NCBI GenBank assembly: GCA_017399145.1
Contig: JAFQEG010000023.1
Location: forward strand, 18,097-82,096
Length of the DNA stretch: 64,000 nucleotides
Direction of reading: 5' to 3'
From: Clostridia bacterium
Lineage (GTDB): Bacteria > Bacillota > Clostridia > Oscillospirales > CAG-272
Below, piece after piece: positions 28,309-37,186 of this stretch (positions are counted from its first letter, which is position 1; each line of letters begins with the position of its first letter). Under the pieces are notes generated by a model. That model was not told where the DNA came from. It saw nothing but the letters and a program-made list of their open reading frames with translations, and made no database searches. The position numbers were made by a program, and so were the translations under genes.

Positions 28309-30051
28309 ATGAAAAGAACAATTTTACTTTTTAGTGTAGCTATTTTGTGCCTACTTTTTTGCCTAGGACTCGTGTCCTGTGAAGATAAATACGTAACAAT
28401 TAAGTTTAATACAATGGGCGGGAACACTATCGAAAGCATACAGGTTGAAAAGGGTGGCAAAATTCCAAAGCCAAGTGACCCCGAAAAGCTTGGATATTCC
28501 TTTGACAAGTGGTGCTATGAGGGAGTTGAATGGGTGTTTGTCGGCTATGTTGCTACTGAGGATATGACTCTTGAAGCAAAGTGGACGCCTATTGAATACA
28601 CAATAGAATATGTTTGTGAGGGAACACATTCTAACAAAACAAGCTATACTGTTGAAAATGGATTTGAATTAAGTGATGCTATCCGAGAAAAGCACATATT
28701 CTTAGGCTGGTATGAGGATAAAGAATATACAAAGCCAATTGCCAAAATAGAAAAAGGTACAATGGGTAGCTTGACAATTTACGGAAAAACACAGAAATCC
28801 CCCCTTGTCCTTGTTAGAGATGGAGACGAATACACTGTTTCTTGCTGGGACAAGAATATTACAAGCGTCGAAATACCTTCTAAGCATAACGGCAGACCTG
28901 TAACGACAATAGATATATATGGATTTGAAGGCTGTACTAGGCTTGAAAGCATAACCATTCCAAATAGCGTTACAAAAATCGGAGGTCTTGCATTTAAGGA
29001 CTGCACAAGCCTTGAAAGCATAACCATTCATAGTAGTATTACAAAAATATCAGGGAACGTATTTAAGAATTGCGCAAATCTTGAAAGGATTGAGGTAGAT
29101 GAGGAAAATAAAAATTATTCCTCAATAGATGGAAATTTGTATTCTAAGGACGAAAAAACCTTAATCCAATATGCACCGGGCAAGAAGGAAACAAGCTTCA
29201 CTGTTCCAAATAGTGTGACAATAATAGATAATCGCGCTTTTGAAAGCTGTGCAAGAATAAAATTTATAACTATTCCAAGCAGTGTAACAGCGATAGGAGA
29301 AGGTGCATTTTTTTATTGTGAAAGCCTTATAAGTGTGGGTATTGAAAACGGTGTAAAAACAATAGGCAATCGTGCATTTTATTATTGTACGAATCTCAAG
29401 ATTATTACCATTCCAAGCAGTGTAACAGCAATAGAGGGCAATTTGATTCACGATTGTGCACGCCTTGAAAGAATCGAGGTAGATGAGGAAAATAAGAATT
29501 ATTCCTCAATAGATGGAAACTTGTATTCTAAGGACAAAAAAACTCTAATTCAATATGCATCGGGTAAGAAGGAAACAAGCTTCATTGTTCCAAATTGTGT
29601 GACAACAATAGAAAATAGTGCGTTTGATTTTTGTTTAAGTCTTACAAGTGTGACTATTCCAAGCAGTGTGACAAAAATAGCGGAGGAAGTGTTTGAGGAC
29701 TGCATATATGTTGAAAGAATTGAGGTAGATAAGGAAAATAAAAATTATTCCTCAATAGATGGAAATTTGTATTCCAAGGACCAAAAAACCTTAATTCGAT
29801 ATGCAGAAGGTAAGAAGGAAACAAGCTTCACTATTCCAAGCGGTGTAACAAAAATAGGCGATTGTGCGTTTGTTGGTTGTGCCCTTGTAAGTATAACTAT
29901 CCCAAATAGTGTAAAGTCAATAGGCTATGAAGCGTTTAGTCATTGCGCAAATCTTACAATCTACTGTGAGGCAGAAAGTCAGCCAAGTGGCTGGAATAGT
30001 TATTGGAATGACTCAAACTGCCCTGTTGTCTGGGACTACAAAAACAAATAA
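28309..30051 (+). CDS. BspA-type LRR lipoprotein with InlB-type repeats
   Basis: 580 residues from the ATG at 28309 (GAGGGAC upstream). A lipoprotein signal ends in the lipobox GLVSC. Two Flg_new/InlB B-type repeats follow (about 25-150; FNTMGGNTIESIQVEKGGKI), then about 13 LRR_5 repeats. Three near-identical inserts (RIEVDEENKNYSSIDGNLYS then a KETSF stretch) at about 29089, 29467 and 29713 point to internal duplication. The C-terminal cap matches the partial protein at 1-468. It is likely a surface-exposed adhesin or carbohydrate binder; the target is unknown. Confidence 0.85.
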   Translation: MKRTILLFSVAILCLLFCLGLVSCEDKYVTIKFNTMGGNTIESIQVEKGGKIPKPSDPEKLGYSFDKWCYEGVEWVFVGYVATEDMTLEAKWTPIEYTIEYVCEGTHSNKTSYTVENGFELSDAIREKHIFLGWYEDKEYTKPIAKIEKGTMGSLTIYGKTQKSPLVLVRDGDEYTVSCWDKNITSVEIPSKHNGRPVTTIDIYGFEGCTRLESITIPNSVTKIGGLAFKDCTSLESITIHSSITKISGNVFKNCANLERIEVDEENKNYSSIDGNLYSKDEKTLIQYAPGKKETSFTVPNSVTIIDNRAFESCARIKFITIPSSVTAIGEGAFFYCESLISVGIENGVKTIGNRAFYYCTNLKIITIPSSVTAIEGNLIHDCARLERIEVDEENKNYSSIDGNLYSKDKKTLIQYASGKKETSFIVPNCVTTIENSAFDFCLSLTSVTIPSSVTKIAEEVFEDCIYVERIEVDKENKNYSSIDGNLYSKDQKTLIRYAEGKKETSFTIPSGVTKIGDCAFVGCALVSITIPNSVKSIGYEAFSHCANLTIYCEAESQPSGWNSYWNDSNCPVVWDYKNK

Positions 30052-30079
30052 GAGAACAGTACAATGATTTAAAGGCAAG

Positions 30080-30115
30080 AAAAACGACCCAACTCGAAAG
30101 AGGTGGGTCGTTTTT
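30080..30115. terminator. bidirectional terminator
   Basis: A 12-bp stem AAAAACGACCCA/TGGGTCGTTTTT between the convergent LRR and dapA genes. Confidence 0.9.
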
Positions 30116-30116
30116 G

Positions 30117-31001
30117 TTATACCAAATTTAGTTGCGAAAGAACGTTTTCCAGCTCGCTTAGCCTTGTGGATTTACAAAGAGGCAGACGAAATTCATTCTT
30201 AACTAGTCCCATTAGGTAAAGGGCAGTTTTGACGGGAATAGGGTTGACCTCCTTAAACAGCTCGTCGAAAAGGGGGAGTAGCTTATATTCAAGCTCACGG
30301 GCCTTGGTTAAGTTATCGCTTGCGTATTCGTAGCACAATTGGTGCATAAGGCTAGGGGTTAGGTTAGCGCAGACGGATATAACTCCCTTGCCACCTAGGG
30401 CAAGGGTAGTTAAGGTTAGGTCGTCGTTGCCTGAATACACGTCAAAGTCGTTTCCAAAATCTCGGATTAGCTTTTGTAAATAGGATACGCTTCCGCTAGC
30501 CTCCTTAACTCCTACTATGTTTTGAATTTGGGCTAATTCTCGATAAACCTTAAAGGAAATATTTACCCCTGTGCGAGAGGGCACGTTGTACAAAATTATG
30601 GGAATATCTACACTCCCTGCCACTTTTTTATAGTGCTCAATTAGTCCGTTGTCCGTTGCCTTGTTGTAATAGGGGGTTACTGCAAGACAAGCGCTTGCGC
30701 CTAGGGATTCTGCCATTTTAGTGTATCTTACGCTTACCTCGGTTGAGTTTGTGCCTGTGCCTACGATAAGAGGGACTCGACCACCGATTTTTTCCTTAGC
30801 AAAGGGAATTATCTTTTCTCGCTCGTTTTCATTTATGGTAGATGCCTCACCCGTTGTGCCTAAAAGAATTATTGCATCTGTGCCGTTTCTTATTTGGAAA
30901 TCTATCAATTCCTCAAGTGCCTCGTAATCAATTTCACCATTTTTAAAGGGTGTTACTAAGGCACAGCCACTTCCAAAAAACACCTGTTGCTTCTTGCCCA
31001 T
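30117..31001 (-). CDS. dapA: 4-hydroxy-tetrahydrodipicolinate synthase
   Basis: 294 residues. Condenses pyruvate with aspartate semialdehyde, the first step of the diaminopimelate/lysine branch. LLGTTGEASTIN is signature 1, YNVPSRTGVNIS carries the conserved Tyr, and VGVKEASG holds the Schiff-base Lys. GGAGGAATTTAATCT precedes the ATG. No other lysine gene is adjacent. It is divergent from queA. Confidence 0.95.
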   Translation of the reverse strand: MGKKQQVFFGSGCALVTPFKNGEIDYEALEELIDFQIRNGTDAIILLGTTGEASTINENEREKIIPFAKEKIGGRVPLIVGTGTNSTEVSVRYTKMAESLGASACLAVTPYYNKATDNGLIEHYKKVAGSVDIPIILYNVPSRTGVNISFKVYRELAQIQNIVGVKEASGSVSYLQKLIRDFGNDFDVYSGNDDLTLTTLALGGKGVISVCANLTPSLMHQLCYEYASDNLTKARELEYKLLPLFDELFKEVNPIPVKTALYLMGLVKNEFRLPLCKSTRLSELENVLSQLNLV

Positions 31002-31112
31002 AGATTAAATTCCTCCTAAATTATAAAAATTTGTTGAAAAAAAGAGTTTAATATTGTACAATGATATTATGTACTATCAATATAATATGATATAAAGGGC
31101 AAAAACGATAAA

Positions 31113-32195
31113 ATGATTAAAAATACATTGATTGAAACTGACCTTAAAACTAAGGATTTTTATTACGATTTACCGGGGGAATTGATTGCTCAAACACCTA
31201 TTGAGCCAAGGGACCATTCTCGTCTAATGGTGCTTAAGAAAAACGGTGAAATTGAGCACAAGCATTTCTACGATATAATTGACTACCTAAAAGAGGGTGA
31301 CACCCTTGTTATTAACGATTCAAGAGTTATCCCTGCCCGTATCTATGGTGAAAAGGTAAGAGACGAGGGTCAATACGTAACCGACCCCTCAAAAATTGAA
31401 ACATTACTTTTAAAGCAACATTCTCAAAACAGATGGGAAGTCCTTTTAAAGCCTGCAAAAAAGATAAAAATCGGCGGTAAAATTCGCTATGAGGGTGTTC
31501 TTGAGGCTACTGTTATCGAGGTAGTCGAGGACGGAAATCGAATAGTTGAGTTTTCCTACGACGAGAAAAAATATTCAAGCATTTACGAGGTTTTAAACCA
31601 AATCGGCACAATGCCTCTGCCCCCATATATTACCGAAAAGCTAGAAAATCAAGAAAGATATCAAACGGTTTACGCAAGGGAAAACGGCAGTAGCGCTGCC
31701 CCTACCGCAGGGCTTCACTTTACTACCGAATTACTTGAAAAAATCAAGCAAAAGGGCGTTGAAATTGTTCCCGTTATGCTTCACGTGGGTCTAGGCACCT
31801 TCCGTCCTGTAAAGGCAGACAAGATTACCGACCATATTATGCATAGCGAATTTATTACAGTAACAAAGGAAAGCGCCGACATAATAAACGAAAGACGCAA
31901 AAAGGGTGGCAGAATAATTGCCGTTGGCACAACCTCGGCCCGTACCCTAGAAAGCGTAGCAACCGAGGATGGTGAAATAATTCCTCAAGCCACAAGCACA
32001 GGAATATTTATCTACCCAGGCTATAAATTCAAAGCCGTAGATGCACTAATAACAAACTTCCACCTACCGGAAAGCACCTTACTAATGCTAGTTTCAGCCC
32101 TCTGTGGCAAGGACTATATTATGCGTGCTTACGAAGAAGCGGTGAGGGAAAAATATCGCTTCTTTTCCTTCGGCGATGCAATGCTGATTGAATAG
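31113..32195 (+). CDS. queA: SAM:tRNA ribosyltransferase-isomerase
   Basis: 360 residues. Makes epoxyqueuosine in tRNA from preQ1 and SAM. Signatures: [20 protein letters not shown] at the start, [52 protein letters not shown] and [16 protein letters not shown]. No tgt or other queuosine gene is in the window. A repeat-rich 495-bp gap separates it from miaA-yggS. Confidence 0.96.
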   Translation: MIKNTLIETDLKTKDFYYDLPGELIAQTPIEPRDHSRLMVLKKNGEIEHKHFYDIIDYLKEGDTLVINDSRVIPARIYGEKVRDEGQYVTDPSKIETLLLKQHSQNRWEVLLKPAKKIKIGGKIRYEGVLEATVIEVVEDGNRIVEFSYDEKKYSSIYEVLNQIGTMPLPPYITEKLENQERYQTVYARENGSSAAPTAGLHFTTELLEKIKQKGVEIVPVMLHVGLGTFRPVKADKITDHIMHSEFITVTKESADIINERRKKGGRIIAVGTTSARTLESVATEDGEIIPQATSTGIFIYPGYKFKAVDALITNFHLPESTLLMLVSALCGKDYIMRAYEEAVREKYRFFSFGDAMLIE

Positions 32196-32197
32196 AC

Positions 32198-32594
32198 TTT
32201 GAAAACCGTCGTTGTTCCTCGGTAGTGACTTCGACGTACACCAAAAGTACGTCTTCACCCCCTACCTGCGGTACGCCTAGGTTTTCTGTGTCTATTCAAC
32301 CAGCCTGTTAGTTGGTGCGGTAGCCTCTTGGCGAACTGCTGATTGAGAAGCCTTCCCCTTGAGGGGAAGGGGGACCGCTTTAATTAAACAAGCGACTTTG
32401 CAAAAATGATGAAAAGCGGTGGATGAGGTGTAGCCTCAAAGAGGCGTGGTTTGTGCTAGTGCCGTTGCACCTAGGTTTTCTGCGTCTATTCAACCAGCCT
32501 GTTAGTTGGTGCGATAGCCTCTTGGCGAACTGCTGATTGAGAAGCCTTTGAAAATCGTCGGTGTTCCTCGGTAGTGACTTCGACGTACACCAAA
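32198..32594. repeat. nested direct repeats downstream of queA
   Basis: Two pairs of imperfect direct repeats surround an interspersed element. The inner pair (32276-32354 and 32470-32548) matches at about 77 of 79 positions. The outer pair (32198-32245 and 32547-32594) matches at about 46 of 48. Between the left members sits a GACGTAC...GTACGTC hairpin. No gene is present. The outer copy begins immediately after the queA stop. Confidence 0.85.
32349..32437 (+). mobile_element. small interspersed element, copy 1
   Basis: 89 bp. The left end AGCCTTCCCCTTGAGGGG includes a CCTTCCCC/GGGGAAGG palindrome, the middle is a variable hairpin bounded by CCGCTTT and AAAGCGG, and the right end is GGTGGATGAGGTGTAGCCTC. 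A second copy with the same ends and a different middle is at 39151-39215, inverted. It has no coding capacity; it is MITE-like or another small mobile repeat. Confidence 0.65.
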
Positions 32595-32672
32595 GTGATA
32601 TTGTTGCTAAGCAACAGTGATATTTTCGCTTTGCGAAAGCGAACAAAGAGTTGGAAAAGCTTAGCTTTTCCA
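32594..32672. repeat. short mini-hairpin array before miaA-yggS
   Basis: TGTTGCTAAGCAACA, TTCGCTTTGCGAA and GGAAAAGCTTAGCTTTTCC in a row. The first two are separated by GTGATATT, close to the spacer of the 22.8-kb array. The last hairpin ends two bases before the AAAGGAG ribosome site and could influence translation. Confidence 0.65.
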
Positions 32673-32690
32673 GAAAGGAGAAAGCCCCCT

Positions 32691-34292
32691 ATGAAGAAAA
32701 AGCAAAGAGTTATAGCTATTGTTGGGCCTACGGCGGTAGGCAAGACTGCTATGGCTATTGAGTTAGCCAAGGCACTTAATGGGGAGATTATCTCCTGTGA
32801 TTCTATGCAGATTTATCGCACTATGGACATAGGCACGGCGAAGCCTACAAGGGACGAAATGTCGCAGGTGCCACACCATTTAATTGATATTAAAAATCCA
32901 GACGAGCAGTTTTCCTGTGCCGATTATGCAAGTGTGGCAAAGGAAAAAATTGAGGAGATTATTAGCCGAGGCAAGACACCTATTTTTTGTGGTGGCACAG
33001 GGCTTTATCTTGATAGTGTGATCGAAATTCCAGCCTTTTCCACCTCGGCAAAGGACGACTTTTACAGGGCATTTCTTGAAAAGGAAGCTCTTGAAAAGGG
33101 AAAGGGCTATGTCCACGACCTTTTAAAAGAGGTTGATATTGAAAGTGCCGATGCCATACACGAAAACAATTTAAAAAGGGTAATTCGTGCCCTTGAAATA
33201 TATCATTGCACAGGAATAACCAAAAGTGAGTGGGACAGACGGTCAAAGGAAACAGAGTCCCCCTACGAGGCAACGGTGTTTTTCTTAACCTGCAAGGACA
33301 GGGACTTGCTTTATTCACGAATTGAAAAGCGAGTTGACCTAATGCTAGAGGAAGGGCTTTTAGACGAGGCAAGGTCCCTTTTTGAAAAGGGCTATCTTGA
33401 CAAGCAATATACTGCCTCGGGTGCTATTGGCTACAAGGAATTTATTCCTTATCTTGAGGGTAATGCCAGTCTTGAGTCCTGTGTAGAGGAATTAAAGCTA
33501 TCCACAAGGCACTACGCAAAAAGACAGCTTACCTGGTTTTCAAGACACGATTACTACAACACAATTTACGTTGATATACAAAACCCAATTGAGGTAGCAA
33601 AAGAGATTTTAAAGGGCAATATGGATACGAGAAAAAGGCAAATTAAAGAAAATTACGAGAGTGTGCAATCGAAAATAAGGGAGCTTGACAAAGAGGGTCG
33701 AGTTACCCTTTTAGCAGCGACTAAAATGCAAAACGCAGAGGACATTAACTACTTAATTTCCCTAGGCTGTTTTTGCATTGGTGAGAATCGTGTAAACGAG
33801 CTACTTGAAAAGTACGACCAATACGACAAGAGTGCAGAATTGCATTTTATAGGTACCTTGCAAAAAAACAAGGTGAAATATATAATTGATAAGGTAAGCC
33901 TTATTCACTCCGTTGACTCCCTTTCCTTGCTTGAGGAAATAAACAAGCGAGCTGAAAAAATCGGCAGAGTGGTAAACGTTTTAATAGAGGTAAACAGTGG
34001 CAGAGAGGAAGCTAAGGGTGGAATTTTGCCCGAGGACGTGGCTGAATTTTGCCAAAGGGCAAGAGAATACAAAAGCGTATGCGTCCGTGGTCTTATGACA
34101 ATGGCGCCTAAGTGCCAGACAAAAGAGGAATACCTTTACTATTTCGGTATTGTAAAACAGCTTTTTGATGAGCTTTTTGATAAGGATGCAATTCTTTCTA
34201 TGGGTATGAGTGACAGCTATGAATACGCAATTGAGGCTGGGGCTACTATGGTAAGAGTTGGAAGTAAAATATTTGGTGAAAGGAAGTATTAA
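32691..34292 (+). CDS. MiaA-YggS fusion: tRNA dimethylallyltransferase + PLP homeostasis protein
   Basis: 533 residues from the ATG at 32691 (AAAGGAG upstream). Residues 1-310 are a complete MiaA, which adds dimethylallyl to A37 of tRNA: P-loop GPTAVGKT (12-19), SCDSMQIYR, GGTGLYLDSV, and a C-terminal HYAKRQLTWF. Residues 311-533 are a complete YggS/PLPBP-type PLP-binding barrel with Lys345 in AATKM, IGENRVNELLEKY, HFIGTLQKNK, and GMSDSYEYAIEAGATMVRVG. The reading frame is open throughout. Met311 is preceded by AAAGGGCAAT, so internal initiation is possible. The YggS half is followed by sepF 2 bp later, as unfused yggS usually is. Confidence 0.88.
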   Translation: MKKKQRVIAIVGPTAVGKTAMAIELAKALNGEIISCDSMQIYRTMDIGTAKPTRDEMSQVPHHLIDIKNPDEQFSCADYASVAKEKIEEIISRGKTPIFCGGTGLYLDSVIEIPAFSTSAKDDFYRAFLEKEALEKGKGYVHDLLKEVDIESADAIHENNLKRVIRALEIYHCTGITKSEWDRRSKETESPYEATVFFLTCKDRDLLYSRIEKRVDLMLEEGLLDEARSLFEKGYLDKQYTASGAIGYKEFIPYLEGNASLESCVEELKLSTRHYAKRQLTWFSRHDYYNTIYVDIQNPIEVAKEILKGNMDTRKRQIKENYESVQSKIRELDKEGRVTLLAATKMQNAEDINYLISLGCFCIGENRVNELLEKYDQYDKSAELHFIGTLQKNKVKYIIDKVSLIHSVDSLSLLEEINKRAEKIGRVVNVLIEVNSGREEAKGGILPEDVAEFCQRAREYKSVCVRGLMTMAPKCQTKEEYLYYFGIVKQLFDELFDKDAILSMGMSDSYEYAIEAGATMVRVGSKIFGERKY

Positions 34293-34294
34293 AA

Positions 34295-34681
34295 ATGGGA
34301 ATTTTCGATTTCTTTAAAAAGAAAAGATATGATGACGACGAGGACGATTACGAGGAAGAGGGCGGTCAGGTTGTTGAGGCTAACGTGTCTCTTGAGGGAG
34401 CTCTTGAATTAAAGATTTGCAAGCCAAAGACAATGGAGCAATTGCTTCCTGCAGTTGACTATCTTATTTCAGGTAGAACCGTGCTTTTAAACCTTGAGGG
34501 TGTGGAAAAGGACCTTTATAAAAGAATGATTGACTTTATAAGTGGCGCTGCCTATGCCCTTGGCGTGTCTATTAAGAAGGCAACAAACGATTCCTTCTTC
34601 ATAGCCCCTCGTGAGGTTGACGTAAGTGGCGAGGTATTCGACTCTGACGACGACGGTGGCGACGAATTTTTCACAGTTTAA
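34295..34681 (+). CDS. sepF: cell division protein SepF
   Basis: 128 residues. The N-terminal amphipathic MGIFDFFKKKRY binds membrane. An acidic linker (DDDEDDYEEE) and the SepF domain follow (about 38-115, with VLLNLEGVEKDLYKRMIDFISGAAYALG split over the core). It anchors and bundles FtsZ. It starts 2 bp after the yggS part ends, in the conserved yggS-sepF-yggT order. Confidence 0.95.
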   Translation: MGIFDFFKKKRYDDDEDDYEEEGGQVVEANVSLEGALELKICKPKTMEQLLPAVDYLISGRTVLLNLEGVEKDLYKRMIDFISGAAYALGVSIKKATNDSFFIAPREVDVSGEVFDSDDDGGDEFFTV

Positions 34682-34693
34682 AAAGAGGTAAAT

Positions 34694-34960
34694 ATGGAAA
34701 CACTTGCATGGATAATTTATTGCATTTTGAGTGTTTTGGACGTGATTTTGTTAATTAGCGCTATTATGTCTTGGATTCCCGAGGCAAGAGATAGCAAGCT
34801 ATACGAGGTCGTGGAAAGGATTCTTTCCCCTCTTTTGACTCCCATAAGAAAGCTACTTAACAGGATTGAATTTGTAAGACGATGTCCTATTGACTTGTCC
34901 TTTTTGGTCCTTGTTATTATTGTACAGGTGCTTTCTAATCTAGTTTGGGTAATAGTATAA
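34694..34960 (+). CDS. YggT family membrane protein
   Basis: 88 residues with two hydrophobic segments (about 4-24 and 62-86). YCILSVLDVILLISAIMSWI, then ILSPLLTPIRKLL, is the YggT pattern. Small integral membrane protein of the division cluster; precise role not known. ylmH and divIVA, often next, are missing; lspA follows after 9 bp. Confidence 0.9.
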   Translation: METLAWIIYCILSVLDVILLISAIMSWIPEARDSKLYEVVERILSPLLTPIRKLLNRIEFVRRCPIDLSFLVLVIIVQVLSNLVWVIV

Positions 34961-34969
34961 GGAGCAATA

Positions 34970-35473
34970 ATGAAAAAAATAGGTAGCTTAAAAAACCTAA
35001 TTATTTTGATTTCAATAGTTGTAGGTGGAATTATAATCGACCAAATTACTAAGGCTATTGTAGTGGCAAATATGTCCGTTGGGGACACAATTCCATTGAT
35101 AAATGGCTTTTTGCACCTAACCTATATTGAAAATGATGGCATGGCATTTGGACTTTTTGATAGTCCTGCCGGTAGAATTATCTTTATGACCGTTTCCACC
35201 ATTGCTATAATTGGCATAGGAGTATATCTTTTTGGTTTTTGCAAGGAGGGTATGCTTTTAAAGGTTGGTCTTGCCCTTATTGTAAGTGGTGGAATTGGAA
35301 ATATGATTGATAGAATTTTCCGTTACTTTGTAATTGATATGATTGACTTCCGTGGCATTTGGCAATACGTTTTCAACGGGGCAGATGCATTCGTTTGCGT
35401 AGGGGCAGGTATTGTTATTTTGGCTTTGCTTTTAGACGTATTCAAGGGTAAGAAAAAAGATGAAAATAAGTGA
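34970..35473 (+). CDS. lspA: lipoprotein signal peptidase
   Basis: 167 residues, four membrane helices. Cleaves signal peptides of lipoproteins after lipidation. DQITKAIV, ENDGMAFGL, SGGIGNMIDRIF and VIDMIDFR carry the conserved residues, the last two giving the catalytic aspartates. It processes proteins such as the lipoboxes at 28309, 48778 and 12757. AAGGAG precedes the ATG. It overlaps rluD by 14 nt. Confidence 0.96.
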   Translation: MKKIGSLKNLIILISIVVGGIIIDQITKAIVVANMSVGDTIPLINGFLHLTYIENDGMAFGLFDSPAGRIIFMTVSTIAIIGIGVYLFGFCKEGMLLKVGLALIVSGGIGNMIDRIFRYFVIDMIDFRGIWQYVFNGADAFVCVGAGIVILALLLDVFKGKKKDENK

Positions 35474-36389
35474 TATCGACGCAAAAAAACGCCTTGACGT
35501 GTACGTTTCTCAGGTTACAGAGACTACAAGGTCCTTTGCGCAGGGACTAATTGAGGACGGACTCGTTTTAGTAAACGGCAAGGAAGAGTCTAAGAATTAC
35601 AAGCTAAGGCTAAATGACGACATAGAAATAGAAAAAAGAGAGGTAAAGGACCTAGAATTCTGTGAGGCTGAGGATATACCTCTTGATATTGTCTATGAGG
35701 ACGAGGACATTATTGTAATAAACAAGCCCTCGGGCATGGTGGTGCATCCTGCACCGGGCAACGAAAATGGCACTCTTGTAAACGCATTACTTTTCCATTG
35801 TAAAGAGGGACTTTCCGGCATAAATGGGGTTGTTCGCCCCGGAATTGTACACAGAATAGACAAGGACACAAGTGGACTTTTAGTTGTGGCTAAAAATGAC
35901 GAAAGTCACGTGTTTTTATCAAGTCTATTAAAGGACCACCAAATAAAAAGAGAGTACCACGCAATTTTAACAGGTAGGCTAAGGGAAGAGAGTGGCACTA
36001 TAAAAACCTATATGGCAAGACACCCTGTTGATAGAAAGAAAATGGCAGTTGTAGCCCCCAACAGACAAGGGGCAAGAGAGGCAATTACCCACTATTCCGT
36101 AATTGAGGAATACAGAGGCTACACCTATGCAAAAATGGTCCTTGAAACAGGACGGACTCACCAAATAAGAGTCCATTGTGCTTACTTAGGTCACCCAATT
36201 ATTGGTGACGAGGTTTACGGCGGTGGCAAAACTCAATTTGAAAAAGCAAATAAGTCCTTGCTATCGGGACAAGTGCTTCACGCAAAAAAGCTAACTCTTA
36301 TCCACCCAAGGACAAAAGAGGAAATGACCTTTGAGTGCGACCTACCTCGTGAATTTTTGGAGCTTTTAGAAAGATTAAAAAGACTATAA
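35460..36389 (+). CDS. rluD: RluA-family 23S rRNA pseudouridine synthase
   Basis: 309 residues. An N-terminal S4 domain (1-65) and a catalytic domain with VHRIDKDTSGLLVVAKN (catalytic Asp), MVVHPAPGN and TGRTHQIRVH. The architecture is that of RluD, which modifies helix 69 of 23S rRNA; the exact target is by family analogy. Last gene of the division/lspA cluster, followed by a terminator. Confidence 0.93.
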   Translation: MKISDIDAKKRLDVYVSQVTETTRSFAQGLIEDGLVLVNGKEESKNYKLRLNDDIEIEKREVKDLEFCEAEDIPLDIVYEDEDIIVINKPSGMVVHPAPGNENGTLVNALLFHCKEGLSGINGVVRPGIVHRIDKDTSGLLVVAKNDESHVFLSSLLKDHQIKREYHAILTGRLREESGTIKTYMARHPVDRKKMAVVAPNRQGAREAITHYSVIEEYRGYTYAKMVLETGRTHQIRVHCAYLGHPIIGDEVYGGGKTQFEKANKSLLSGQVLHAKKLTLIHPRTKEEMTFECDLPREFLELLERLKRL

Positions 36390-36390
36390 A

Positions 36391-36425
36391 AACAAAAAAC
36401 AGACACCCTGTGTCTGTTTTTTTGT
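36391..36425. terminator. bidirectional terminator
   Basis: AAACAGACAC pairs with GTGTCTGTTT around CCT, flanked by A and T runs, between convergent genes. Confidence 0.9.
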
Positions 36426-36426
36426 T

Positions 36427-37176
36427 TTAGTTAGGTATAAATTCGCCGTTTACCATTTTGCCAACTGTATAGACGTGATTTTTGAGCAGGGTGGCGGTGG
36501 GGGCGTTATCGGTGGTTGACCACACGGCAGCTATTGAGTAGCCCTCCTTTAGGTATTTTACGCCCTTGCCGTGCCACTTGTTGTTTTGCCACATTCCCTC
36601 ATAGTAGCCCCAAGGGTAGGTTTGCTTACCCATGCCTTGACGGGCGCCCTTTGACCATTGACCTACGTAGGAGTCGCCGTCGTCCCACACGAATTTTCCT
36701 TGCCCCTCGGGTAAGTCGTTTACAAGGTCACCTTGATAGTAGCCGTTTTTATATTGCTTTCTTGGAATGCTTGGAATAAAGCGATAATTTTCATATCTGC
36801 CATATTCTACAATTCCGTTTTGAGTGTGGACAACCTCGGTAGCTGTTGAGTCGCCATTCCAAATGCCCTCAATGGTAGTGTTTCTGTCGATTATTACCTC
36901 AACACCCTTGCCAAACCATATATCGTTTTTCCAATAGCCCTCATAATAGCCCCAAGGATAGGTATGCTTACCATAGCCCTGTATAAGGTTTTCCTCCCAA
37001 TCGCCATCGTAATAATAGCCATTAGTCCAAGAATACTTACCCTTGCCGTGCTTTTTGTCATTATGCCAATAGCCCTCGTATCTGCCGTTGTCAAAAGTCA
37101 TTTTGCCAAAGCCCTGTCTTTTTCCGTTTACTAATTCACCATAGTAGATGCCGTCTTTATATTCAACTCTTGCCAT
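36427..37176 (-). CDS. MORN repeat protein
   Basis: 249 residues with about eight MORN repeats (patterns YYEGYWKNDIWFGKG, YVGQWSKGARQGMGKQTYPW). There is no signal peptide or membrane segment, so it is probably cytoplasmic. Bacterial MORN proteins are often accessory with unknown partners. It is 10 bp downstream of the asparaginase gene and likely co-transcribed. The function is not assignable. Confidence 0.85.
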   Translation of the reverse strand: MARVEYKDGIYYGELVNGKRQGFGKMTFDNGRYEGYWHNDKKHGKGKYSWTNGYYYDGDWEENLIQGYGKHTYPWGYYEGYWKNDIWFGKGVEVIIDRNTTIEGIWNGDSTATEVVHTQNGIVEYGRYENYRFIPSIPRKQYKNGYYQGDLVNDLPEGQGKFVWDDGDSYVGQWSKGARQGMGKQTYPWGYYEGMWQNNKWHGKGVKYLKEGYSIAAVWSTTDNAPTATLLKNHVYTVGKMVNGEFIPN

Positions 37177-37186
37177 TTTGCACCTC

